Positions 17,212-25,784 of a stretch of DNA of 64,000 bases are shown here, piece after piece. The DNA is from Rubripirellula sp. (GTDB taxonomy: Bacteria; Planctomycetota; Planctomycetia; Pirellulales; Pirellulaceae). Positions within the stretch are counted from its first letter, which is position 1, and the number at the start of each line of letters is the position of its first letter. A program made the translations under genes and the position numbers. Location of the stretch: contig JAPKCI010000005.1 of assembly GCA_028823035.1 (NCBI GenBank), positions 1-64,000 on the forward strand, read 5' to 3'. The notes beneath the pieces are model-generated. The model saw only the letters and a list, made by a program, of their open reading frames with translations. It ran no database searches and was not told where the DNA came from.

Positions 17212-18172
17212 ATGGGCCTACAGATTCGTCAGCCAATCGTGGCTCGACAGAATCAGGCGAGAACCGGCTTTACCCTGGTGGAGTTGCTGGTCGTGCTTGC
17301 AATCCTGGTGGGGCTGCTGTTACCTGCCGTGCAGGCCGCTCGCGAAGCGGCGCGTGCAATGTAAGAATAATCTGCATCAAATCGGGTTGGCGCTCCACAA
17401 CTACCACAACAGCTTTCGGCGCTTTCTACCCCAAAAAACACGGGATGGATTTCATGGATGGGCAGTGTTCACGCTTCCGTACATCGAAAAGCAGAACATT
17501 CGTGCCATCTATCGAATGAACTATCGCTGGAGTGCACCTGAAAATGCGGAGGCCGTTTACGCAATCATTCCTACGTTTCAGTGTCCGACTTCACGCTTGG
17601 CAGGAACTGCGAGAACACACGTCGCTGGGAACCGTTGGGCTGCCTCCAACGACGATGCTCCGCCCGGCAAGGTATCGACCCGTTTGGTATCAGCCGGTTT
17701 TATCCGATCGCGAAGCTCATATATTGGACTCATGGCAGGTTGGCAGCGGATTGGGTTTCGAGATGCATTTGACGGTTTGTCGAACACTGTCTTGTTCGCT
17801 GAGGATACAACGCGTCCTGATTACTACCGCACGGGAAAACGACTGGGGCCACCGAATAGCCATGCCAGCGGCGGCAATTTTGGTGTGACTAATGGAACTA
17901 ATGGAGTAGTCAAGGGAGCCGCATGGGCAGGCGCCCGCAACGCCATTCCCATGCATGGCTTCACCCAGGATGGGGTTTCGTCCCCCGGGCCGTGCCCGAT
18001 CAACTGTACCAATAATAACGAAATGTACTCCTTTCATTCTGGCGGTGTTCATTGTGTGCTGGCTGATGGGGCGGTGCGGTTTCTCTCTCAGTCGATCGAC
18101 ATCGACACGATGACCTCCCTGATCACTGCCAAAGCGCACGAAGTGATTCCACTAGAAGATTACGTGCGGTGA
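17212..18172 (+). pseudogene. DUF1559 prepilin-like protein, frameshifted near its N-terminus
   Basis: DUF1559 proteins are planctomycete secreted proteins with a type IV prepilin leader and a C-terminal H-x9-DG signature. From ATG 17212 the frame gives [20 protein letters not shown], then [20 protein letters not shown] and [10 protein letters not shown], but stops at 17362-17364. The rest of the family sequence ([17 protein letters not shown] onward) continues in another frame from 17357 to 18172. It ends with SFHSGGVHCVLADGAVRFLS. The usual RRMQCKNN junction is missing about five bases. The hydrophobic helix also lacks about three residues found in family members. The downstream body is intact, so the lesion is either recent or a sequencing error. 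Confidence 0.82.
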
Positions 18173-18260
18173 ATCCGATCTCGCACGGTCTAGACCAAAT
18201 GGCTCGGTTGAGTTCTGCTGGGGCGAATCTGATTCTCTCTCCCGCTTGATTTACAGCAGC

Positions 18261-20057
18261 ATGCCACTCGTTTCCATCGACGATCTTTCCATTGGTTTTC
18301 GCGGTCCAGCACTGCTGGATGGAGTTTCTGCGACTATCGACGCTGGCCAGCGGATTGGTCTGTTGGGCCGAAATGGCGCTGGCAAGACCACGTTGATGCG
18401 ATTGTTGGATGGTAAAATTCAGGCAGATTCGGGGACCATCAACTTGGCCCCCGGAGCGACGATTGCCCGTTTGACTCAGGAGGTGCCCCGCGACCTTCAT
18501 GGAACGATTTACCAAATTGTAACGAATGGTCGGTTGAATACTGACGACCCCGAATTGCAGTGGCAGATTCAACATTTGGTTGACTCGACGCTCTCACGAA
18601 TGCAGCTCGAGCCCGAGGCTCCGTTTCAAACGTTGTCCAGTGGGATGAAACGTCGAGTTCTGTTGGCGCGGGCGATTGCATCTGATCCAGATGTGCTATT
18701 GCTGGATGAACCAACCAACCACCTCGACATCCCATCCATTCTGTGGCTCGAAAAATTTCTTTCGCGATGGAAGAGCACATTGATCTTTGTGACGCACGAT
18801 AGGTCTTTTCTGCAAAACCTCGCCACTCGAATCTGGGAAATTGATCGTGGACGACTGTTTGACTGGTCCTGTGACTACTCGACTTTCTTAAAACGAAAAG
18901 AGTCGGCGATTGCGGCTGAGGAAAAACAGAATGCGCTGTTTGATAAGCGACTGGCGGAGGAAGAAGTTTGGATTCGACAGGGTATCAAGGCACGCCGTAC
19001 ACGCAACGAAGGACGAGTGCGTGCGTTGAAATCCATGCGGGTGGAGCGGTCCCAGCGGCGTCAGGGCGAAGGGAAAGCAAAAATTCGGTTGACGGTGGCT
19101 GAACGTACCGGTGCTTTGGTTGCAGACGTCAAAGAAATTTCGTTTGGTTATGGCGACACAAAAATCATTGCTGATTTCACCACGATGCTGATGCGTGGAG
19201 ACAAGGTCGGAATCATCGGTCCGAACGGGGCTGGCAAGACGACCTTGCTAAAGCTTCTGTTGGGGCAACTCAAGCCGGACGAGGGCACCGTGCGGATGGG
19301 AACGAATTTGCAGATTGCCTATTTTGATCAACTGAGGGATACGCTTGATCCTGACAAGACCGTTGTCGATAACGTTAGTGAAGGAAGTGAAAAAATTCAG
19401 ATTGGTAACAAGTCAAAACACATCATGGGGTACCTGCAGGATTTTCTGTTCACTCCTGAAAGAGCGCGTACCGAGGTGAGATTTTTGTCAGGTGGAGAAA
19501 AAAACAGGGCTCTCTTGGCACGCTTGATGACAAGGCCAGCCAACGTCATCGTGCTGGATGAGCCAACCAATGATCTCGACAGTGAAACACTCGAACTGCT
19601 CGAGGAACAGTTGACTGACTTCAAAGGAACGCTGTTGATGGTAAGCCATGATCGAACGTTCCTGAACAACGTTGTAACCAGCACGATTGTCTTTGAAGAT
19701 AGCGGCGTTAACGAGTACGCCGGTGGCTACGAAGATTGGCGAGAAACCGTCGCTCGCAGACAATCTGAGCAACAGGACACATCGCAACGTACCACCGGCA
19801 ACAACAAACCTGAAAAAGTGAAATCGGCTGCTCTTGAAGTCAGAAAACGCTCCTACAGCGAAAAGCGGGAACTGGAACAACTGCCAGGGAAAATCGAGTC
19901 GATGGAAATCGAGATTGCCTCGATTCATGAGGTGATGGCAGATTCAGGCTATTATCAACAACCAGCTGATAAGATTGCCTCAGACGCCTCACGTCTTAAA
20001 CAGTTGCAGGACAGTCTGGCGTTGGCTTTTTCGCGTTGGGAAGAACTCGAGGCATGA
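18261..20057 (+). CDS. ABC-F family ATPase, Uup-like
   Basis: ABC-F proteins are cytoplasmic twin-ATPase factors that act on ribosomes or, for Uup, affect transposon excision and replication. The protein is 598 aa. Walker A sites are GRNGAGKTT (near 36) and GPNGAGKTT (near 319). The signatures are LSSGMKRRVLLARA and LSGGEKNRALLARL, each followed by LLLDEPTNHLD or IVLDEPTNDLD. A charged inter-domain linker and a C-terminal coiled-coil tail (about residues 515-598) match Uup. No transmembrane segment is present. ATG 18261 is chosen; the TTG five codons earlier is possible. It stands alone after the DUF1559 remnant. Confidence 0.93.
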   Translation: MPLVSIDDLSIGFRGPALLDGVSATIDAGQRIGLLGRNGAGKTTLMRLLDGKIQADSGTINLAPGATIARLTQEVPRDLHGTIYQIVTNGRLNTDDPELQWQIQHLVDSTLSRMQLEPEAPFQTLSSGMKRRVLLARAIASDPDVLLLDEPTNHLDIPSILWLEKFLSRWKSTLIFVTHDRSFLQNLATRIWEIDRGRLFDWSCDYSTFLKRKESAIAAEEKQNALFDKRLAEEEVWIRQGIKARRTRNEGRVRALKSMRVERSQRRQGEGKAKIRLTVAERTGALVADVKEISFGYGDTKIIADFTTMLMRGDKVGIIGPNGAGKTTLLKLLLGQLKPDEGTVRMGTNLQIAYFDQLRDTLDPDKTVVDNVSEGSEKIQIGNKSKHIMGYLQDFLFTPERARTEVRFLSGGEKNRALLARLMTRPANVIVLDEPTNDLDSETLELLEEQLTDFKGTLLMVSHDRTFLNNVVTSTIVFEDSGVNEYAGGYEDWRETVARRQSEQQDTSQRTTGNNKPEKVKSAALEVRKRSYSEKRELEQLPGKIESMEIEIASIHEVMADSGYYQQPADKIASDASRLKQLQDSLALAFSRWEELEA

Positions 20058-20521
20058 TGCTCTGATGCGTAGGTCGTACCCTGTTCCATGCAGCAAATCT
20101 GCAATATTTCGCGTGGGTTATTTAGAAGACAGCAGAAACAGCCGTAACGATGAGTGTTGAGGTTCCTGCTGGAATTCTGCCCAGCGGGGTAGAAACGGCC
20201 GAGTCATTGGCCACTGGCTTTACTATCGGATTTTCCGTTATTTCACCGTTCTGATCGCGTGAAACATGTGGCCTTCGAGGATTTGGACGGACGTCCACCC
20301 GCAGTCCACCCTGTATTTGCTTTGAAGACGGTGAATCTCTGTTAAACTGAGGGTCCCCGATGCGGTTTTTCCACCCACTGCTGATTTTTGCTCAGGACAG
20401 GTTTGCAGGACCGTCACCACAGAAATTGAGATCGATCTTGAGACTTAATTTCGGAACTGAGTACATGCGGAGTTGCAGAACTCACTCCCTTCCCTTCCCT
20501 CATTTCCCGATTCGAATTTTC
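20058..20521. other. Intergenic region upstream of the DUF1549/DUF1553 gene
   Basis: About 460 bases. A 34-codon ORF at 20150-20254 is too short to support alone. TTAAACT near 20342-20348 resembles a -10 element but has no convincing partner. I see no repeat, hairpin with T-run, or RNA gene. Confidence 0.45.
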
Positions 20522-23500
20522 ATGAACTTGTTTGTTCGGTATTGGACCGCTCAGCCCCACTTTCTTGTTGTCCCCGTTTTATGGTTGACACTCACTGTGT
20601 CGGTCAAGGCTGACGACGGGGAGGTTGATTTCAACTCGCAGATTCGACCGCTGCTGTCGAATAATTGTTTGACATGTCATGGCCCGGATGAGGAAGAGAG
20701 GGTCGCTGGGTTACGATTGGACACCGAAGCGGGGTCCAGGCACGATCTTGGTGGGTACGCCGCGATTGTTCCGGGGGATTCAGTTGCCAGCCAGATGATT
20801 CAACGTCTCGTCACCGATGACGAAGAATTACGGATGCCGCCAGAGGGAAAAGGCAGGCGATTGAACCCATCTGAGGTCGAGTTGGTTCGTCGGTGGATTG
20901 ACCAAGGTGGCAGCTACGCAACGCACTGGGCGTACACCAAGCCGGAACGCCCTGCTCTGCCGACTGTGCGTCACGCTGATTGGCCTCGTAATGCCATCGA
21001 CTATTTTGTGCTCGCCCAGTTGGAATCGCGTGGCCTCAAGCCATCTCCAGAGGCAGATCGTTGGACGCTGGCCAGACGTGTTTCGCTGGACCTGACAGGC
21101 TTGCCGCCAGCTTGGGATGAAGCTCAGGCCTTTGTTGAGGATCCTCGGCCCGATGCCTATGAGTACTACGTTCGCCGCTTGATTGCAAAAACATCCTTCG
21201 GCGAAAGATGGGCGAGGGTTTGGCTTGATCTGGCACGCTATGCAGATTCATCGGGTTATGCTGACGATCCAGCTCGAACGATCTGGGCCTTTCGAGATTA
21301 TGTGATCAGGTCGTTGAACGATAACAAGCCCTTTGACCAATTCACCATCGAACAGATCGCGGGCGATCTGCTTGATAATCCGAGTCAGGAACAGTTGATA
21401 GCCACAGCCTTCCATCGCAACACGCTTACCAACAATGAGGGCGGAACGAATGACGAAGAGTTTCGTAATGTAGCGGTCGTCGATCGGGTCAATACAACGA
21501 TGGCAGTTTGGATGGGAACAACGATTGCTTGTGCACAATGCCACACGCACAAGTATGATCCCATCACGCATGAAGAATACTTCAAGTTCTTTGCAATCTT
21601 CAACAACAGCCAGGATGCGGACAGAAGAAACGAAAGTCCTGTCATCAGTGTCTGGACGGATGAGCAGGATGCAGAGAAGACACGGTTGTCCGAAAAAATA
21701 GCATCCTTGCAACAGATGCTGGATACCGGGACTCCTGAACTGGAAAAATCTGAACAGGAATGGTTGGCGGGGTTGGCGGGTGAACCGACATGGACCACGC
21801 TTCAACCGTCAAGTTTGTCCGCACAGGGACGGGAATTGAGCGAGGACGATGGCTGGATCATCGCCAGTGGTGAGAAGCCCGATACGGATCAATACACTCT
21901 GAGTTACCCGGTCAAGAACATGAACCTCGTTGGCTTGCGTCTTGAGGTACCGGCTGACCAGACCGACAATTTTGTAATTTCCAGTGTGTCCGCGACGCTG
22001 AAGAACAAAGGAAAAACGGCGATTGACGCGCAATATGTACGTGTGGATCTGCCGGGTACCGGAAAAATGATCCATCTGGCTGAAATACAGGTGTTTGTTG
22101 GCAGCAAGAATGTTGCCCCGGCAGGAACGGTGACTGCGAGTTCGGTCGATTTCGGAGGCAAAAATGAATTTGTAAACGACGGCAACACCGATGGTACTTT
22201 CAGCAATCGTTCCGTCAGCCACACGAAGATCGAGAAGGATCCGTGGATTGAAATTGATTTGGGAGCGATAAAGTCGATCGATCGCATCGCCCTGTGGAAT
22301 CGAACTGATGTCCAAATCACCGCTCAGCAACGTCTGAAGGGTTTTCGGGTTTCACTGCTCAATGCAAATCGCGATGTGGTGTGGAAGGAAATGCCGGCTG
22401 ACGTTCCTATGCCCAGTTCCGAGTACAACACAGGAGGACCATTTCAGTTACCGCTGGCAATTGCCTTCGCAGATCATGAGCAGGCGGGTTTTCCCGCGAA
22501 TGCCGTGCTTCAGAATCCAGTGGCAGCCGACCAGGGTTGGGCGATTTCCCCGCAACAGGGTCGCCCACATGCACTGATCCTGCTGCCGAGGCAACCGGTG
22601 ATGTTGGAGGACGTCGAGTTGACACTTCGTATTGATCAGGTCTCGAAGCATCCACGGCATTTACTCGATCGCTTCCGGGTGGCAGCGACCTCGGACACGG
22701 GATTGTCGCGGTGGGCCGAGATTCCTCCGGCGGTACTCAAACTTGTTCGACGTCGGCAAGCGAAGCAGAAACTGAGCGAGCAGGAGTCAGCCCAACTGTC
22801 GGCGTACTACCGGCGTGTTACACCTCTGCTGAAATCCCAGCGTGAACAGTTGAAACAGGCAAACGACAGTTTGGCGGCGATGAAGCCGGCGACGACTGTC
22901 CCAGTGATGGCGCAGTTGGCAGATTCGAAGCTCCGCGAAACTCGCATTCAAATTCGTGGTAACTACAAAAATACGGGAGACGTTGTTGACCGGGGTACGC
23001 CCGTGGCGTTTCACGCCTTGCCGGACGATATGAAAGTGGACCGTCTTGCCTTGGCAAAGTGGTTGGTTGATGAAGAAAATCCCTTGACTGCACGAGTCAT
23101 CGCCAACCGACACTGGGAAGAAATTTTTGGTGGGGGAATCGTGCAGACCAGCGAAGAATTCGGATCGCAAGGTGAGTTGCCAACACATCCGCAATTGCTC
23201 GACTGGCTGGCAGCTGAATTGCAGGGTGGGGGTTGGGACTTGAAGGAGCTACTGACTGTCTTGGTGACTTCTGCAACTTATCGACAGAGTTCTTTTTCGA
23301 GTCAGGAAATCCGAGCTGCTGATCCTTCCAATCGCTATTATTCGAGGGGGCCACGATTCAGGATTTCAGCAGAGATGGTTCGTGATCAGGCCTTGTTTGT
23401 CTGCGGACTATTAAGCGATCGGATGTATGGTCCACCCGTCAAGCCTCCCCAGCCGGCGATGGGACTGAAGGCTGCTTTCGGATCGACTACTGATTGGCAA

Positions 23501-23977
23501 CCGAGTACTGGTGAGGACCGTTATCGACGTGGTCTTTACACAACATGGCGACGATCCAGCCCCTATCCCTCCATGGCACAGTTTGATGCGCCCAACCGTG
23601 AGGTGTGTACGGTCCGACGCATTCGCACCAACACACCGTTACAGGCGCTGGTGACTTTGAACGATCCCGTTTACGTGGAAGCCGCTCAGGCACTGGCTCG
23701 GGCGATGATCGTGCACGGTGACAGTCCAGCTGACAGAATACAGCATGCGTTTCGACGGTGTCTGCTTAGAGATCCATCCGAAGCCGAAGTGAAACGAATC
23801 ACTGAGTTGTCTGAGACAGTGTCTCGGAAATTCGAAGGCCAGCCGCAGGAGGCTGAGCAGATGGCGACTGTGCCAATCGGCCCCTTGCCCGAGGGTGGCA
23901 ATGCAGTCGAGTTTGCAACGTGGACCGTGATCGGTAACGTGATCTTGAATCTGGATGAGATGTTCATGAAACGGTGA
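20522..23977 (+). CDS. Secreted PSCyt1-DUF1549-DUF1553 protein with discoidin-like domain
   Basis: This 1151-aa planctomycete-type protein has an N-terminal hydrophobic segment (PHFLVVPVLWLTLTVSVKA) suiting export. The PSCyt1 heme motif CLTCHGP is near residue 49, in the context FNSQIRPLLSNNCLTCHGPD. A DUF1549 domain follows (TGLPPAWDEA ... WARVWLDLARYADSSGYADD). A middle F5/8C-like region is at about 520-610 (DPWIEIDLGAIKSIDRIALW). A DUF1553 domain is at about 835-1090 (NPLTARVIANRHWEEIFGGG). Such proteins are abundant in planctomycetes and thought to act in extracytoplasmic redox or polysaccharide degradation; the function is unproven. ATG 20522 begins the signal-like sequence. A DUF1501 gene follows 54 bases on, the usual pairing. 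Confidence 0.9.
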   Translation: MNLFVRYWTAQPHFLVVPVLWLTLTVSVKADDGEVDFNSQIRPLLSNNCLTCHGPDEEERVAGLRLDTEAGSRHDLGGYAAIVPGDSVASQMIQRLVTDDEELRMPPEGKGRRLNPSEVELVRRWIDQGGSYATHWAYTKPERPALPTVRHADWPRNAIDYFVLAQLESRGLKPSPEADRWTLARRVSLDLTGLPPAWDEAQAFVEDPRPDAYEYYVRRLIAKTSFGERWARVWLDLARYADSSGYADDPARTIWAFRDYVIRSLNDNKPFDQFTIEQIAGDLLDNPSQEQLIATAFHRNTLTNNEGGTNDEEFRNVAVVDRVNTTMAVWMGTTIACAQCHTHKYDPITHEEYFKFFAIFNNSQDADRRNESPVISVWTDEQDAEKTRLSEKIASLQQMLDTGTPELEKSEQEWLAGLAGEPTWTTLQPSSLSAQGRELSEDDGWIIASGEKPDTDQYTLSYPVKNMNLVGLRLEVPADQTDNFVISSVSATLKNKGKTAIDAQYVRVDLPGTGKMIHLAEIQVFVGSKNVAPAGTVTASSVDFGGKNEFVNDGNTDGTFSNRSVSHTKIEKDPWIEIDLGAIKSIDRIALWNRTDVQITAQQRLKGFRVSLLNANRDVVWKEMPADVPMPSSEYNTGGPFQLPLAIAFADHEQAGFPANAVLQNPVAADQGWAISPQQGRPHALILLPRQPVMLEDVELTLRIDQVSKHPRHLLDRFRVAATSDTGLSRWAEIPPAVLKLVRRRQAKQKLSEQESAQLSAYYRRVTPLLKSQREQLKQANDSLAAMKPATTVPVMAQLADSKLRETRIQIRGNYKNTGDVVDRGTPVAFHALPDDMKVDRLALAKWLVDEENPLTARVIANRHWEEIFGGGIVQTSEEFGSQGELPTHPQLLDWLAAELQGGGWDLKELLTVLVTSATYRQSSFSSQEIRAADPSNRYYSRGPRFRISAEMVRDQALFVCGLLSDRMYGPPVKPPQPAMGLKAAFGSTTDWQPSTGEDRYRRGLYTTWRRSSPYPSMAQFDAPNREVCTVRRIRTNTPLQALVTLNDPVYVEAAQALARAMIVHGDSPADRIQHAFRRCLLRDPSEAEVKRITELSETVSRKFEGQPQEAEQMATVPIGPLPEGGNAVEFATWTVIGNVILNLDEMFMKR

Positions 23978-24031
23978 TCTCGAAGCTGAACAGTCCTTTC
24001 TAATAACACAACGATGTTCTCTTAATTAGCC

Positions 24032-25483
24032 ATGAAACAAATTCTCGAACAATTGCAGCAGCAAACACGCCGGCACTTTTTTCAACATTCAGCGGCCGGT
24101 CTTGGTGGGATCGCCTTGAATAGCCTGCTGGCTGGTGAGAGTACCGGTTCTGAGAGAACACCGGATGGTCCATTGGCGCCCCAACAACCACACTTTGCGC
24201 CCAAGGCAAAGCGTGTGATTTATTTGCACATGACCGGTTCACCTCCGAATCTGGACATGTTCGATCACAAGCCTGAACTGGTCAAACGGAATGCTGAAGA
24301 TTGCCCAGACGAATTCCTAGCGGGACGCAAGTTCGCATTCACTTCAGGAGTGCCAAAACTGATGGGGTCGCCGCGTAAGTGGTCCCAGGTCGGCGAATCA
24401 GGTATGTGGATGTCCGATGCAATTCCGAATTTTCACGAAATTGCGGACGAGATGTGTGTGGTTCACTCGATGCACACAGACCAGTTCAACCATGCACCGG
24501 CGGAATTGCTCGTCTACACGGGTTCACCCCGTTCCGGGAGGCCCTCGATGGGGTCTTGGGTGACCTATGGTTTGGGAAGTGAGAATGAAAATTTACCCGG
24601 GTTCGTCGTGCTGATTTCAAGTGGTGTCCAGCCCAACGGGGGAAAGAATTCATTTGGCAGTGGCTTTCTTCCCTCAGTCTATCAGGGTGTGCAGTGCCGT
24701 TCCAAAGGCGACCCAGTTCTCTATGCCTCAAATCCAAAAGGCATGGATCGCAATATGCGTCGTTTAAGTTTGGATGCTCTCAAAGATCTGAACGAGATGC
24801 AGGCGAACGATTTGGGACACCCTGAGACATTGACCCGGATTTCACAGTATGAATTGGCGTTTCGGATGCAAACAGCGGTCCCGGAAGTCATGGATATATC
24901 GCAGGAGTCTCAGGCAACTCTCGATCAATATGGTGCCACCGTGGGTGGTTCCAGTTTGGCAAACAATTGCCTGCTGGCGCGGCGCTTGGTTGAATCTGGC
25001 GTTCGATTCGTGCAGTTGTTCGACTGGGGTTGGGATTTCCACGGTACAGGGAAAGCTGAAGGACTGACCGAGGGTTTGACCAACAAGTGTGCGACGATGG
25101 ACAAGCCGATTTCTGCGCTGGTCAAGGATCTGAAACAGCGAGACTTATTGAAAGACACATTGATTGTCTGGGGCGGCGAGTTCGGGCGTACGCCATTTCG
25201 GGAGGGTCGCACCGCCAAAGGCAATGTATTGGGACGCGATCACTACCCGGATGTATTCACCATGTGGATGGCCGGTGGTGGGGTTAAAGGGGGATTCGAT
25301 TATGGAAGCTCCGATGAATTGGGTTTCAGTCTCGCTGAGAATCCAGTGCACGTTCACGATTTACAGGCCACGATCCTGAACCAACTTGGATTTGACCACG
25401 AGAAACTGACCTATCGTTTTCAAGGACGTGACTATCGACTGACTGATGTCCATGGCAAGGTCGTTAAAGATCTGTTGGCCTGA
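24032..25483 (+). CDS. Tat-exported DUF1501 protein (sulfatase-like fold)
   Basis: The 483-aa protein starts with a Tat-like leader (TRRHFFQHSAAGLGGIALNS). DUF1501 members resemble alkaline phosphatase/sulfatase folds. Here HMTGSPPNLDMFDHKPEL, VHSMHTDQFNHAPAELLVYT, QLFDWGWDFHG and IVWGGEFGRTPF carry the expected metal-ligand-like Asp/His positions. It is the standard downstream partner of DUF1549/DUF1553 genes in planctomycetes, and both are likely in one transcript. The pair is probably exported together; the substrate is not evident. A near-perfect 18-bp tandem array begins about 115 bases after its stop. Confidence 0.9.
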   Translation: MKQILEQLQQQTRRHFFQHSAAGLGGIALNSLLAGESTGSERTPDGPLAPQQPHFAPKAKRVIYLHMTGSPPNLDMFDHKPELVKRNAEDCPDEFLAGRKFAFTSGVPKLMGSPRKWSQVGESGMWMSDAIPNFHEIADEMCVVHSMHTDQFNHAPAELLVYTGSPRSGRPSMGSWVTYGLGSENENLPGFVVLISSGVQPNGGKNSFGSGFLPSVYQGVQCRSKGDPVLYASNPKGMDRNMRRLSLDALKDLNEMQANDLGHPETLTRISQYELAFRMQTAVPEVMDISQESQATLDQYGATVGGSSLANNCLLARRLVESGVRFVQLFDWGWDFHGTGKAEGLTEGLTNKCATMDKPISALVKDLKQRDLLKDTLIVWGGEFGRTPFREGRTAKGNVLGRDHYPDVFTMWMAGGGVKGGFDYGSSDELGFSLAENPVHVHDLQATILNQLGFDHEKLTYRFQGRDYRLTDVHGKVVKDLLA

Positions 25484-25598
25484 TGTACGTGGCATCATTA
25501 TCACCGTTTGGCGGAGCGGAAAAGATTTCTGAACGTCTCTGTTGGGCGGCGACTGTCGTAGGAAATGTGACTGCTGCCCACGCTGGGGTGCAGTTCAC

Positions 25599-25678
25599 CA
25601 CTGGGTTTGTCAGCAGCACTGGGTTTGTCAGCAGCACTGGGTTTGTCAGCAGCACTGGGTTTGTCAGCAGCACTGGGT
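25599..25678. repeat. 18-bp tandem array, 4.4 copies
   Basis: The unit CACTGGGTTTGTCAGCAG is repeated four times without a mismatch (25599-25670), with eight bases of a fifth copy. It sits in the 300-base gap between the DUF1501 gene and the GSDH gene. Open frames run through it on both strands because 18 is a multiple of three, but the encoded peptides resemble nothing. Confidence 0.95.
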
Positions 25679-25737
25679 GAACTGGATTGTCCGAACGCGT
25701 TCCTGTTTCCGCGTGACTCGTGGTGATTCTGCTGGGC

Positions 25738-25743
25738 TACAAT
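25738..25743 (+). promoter_or_regulatory. Possible -10 element upstream of the GSDH/heme gene
   Basis: GGGCTACAAT places TACAAT 41 bases before ATG 25785. This supports that start over ATG 25761, which would leave almost no leader. No convincing -35 is seen. Confidence 0.35.
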
Positions 25744-25784
25744 CGGGGACTTTAGAATCCATGCTTTCGTGCGAGTGGTTTGCG

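Noticed and set aside
20150-20254. 34-codon ORF upstream of the DUF1549 gene
   Set aside because: Too short, no ribosome site, no recognisable similarity.
25599-25678. The repeated units looked at first like a CRISPR array
   Set aside because: Units follow each other directly with no spacers, and no cas genes are nearby; it is a simple tandem repeat. The same holds for the other arrays.
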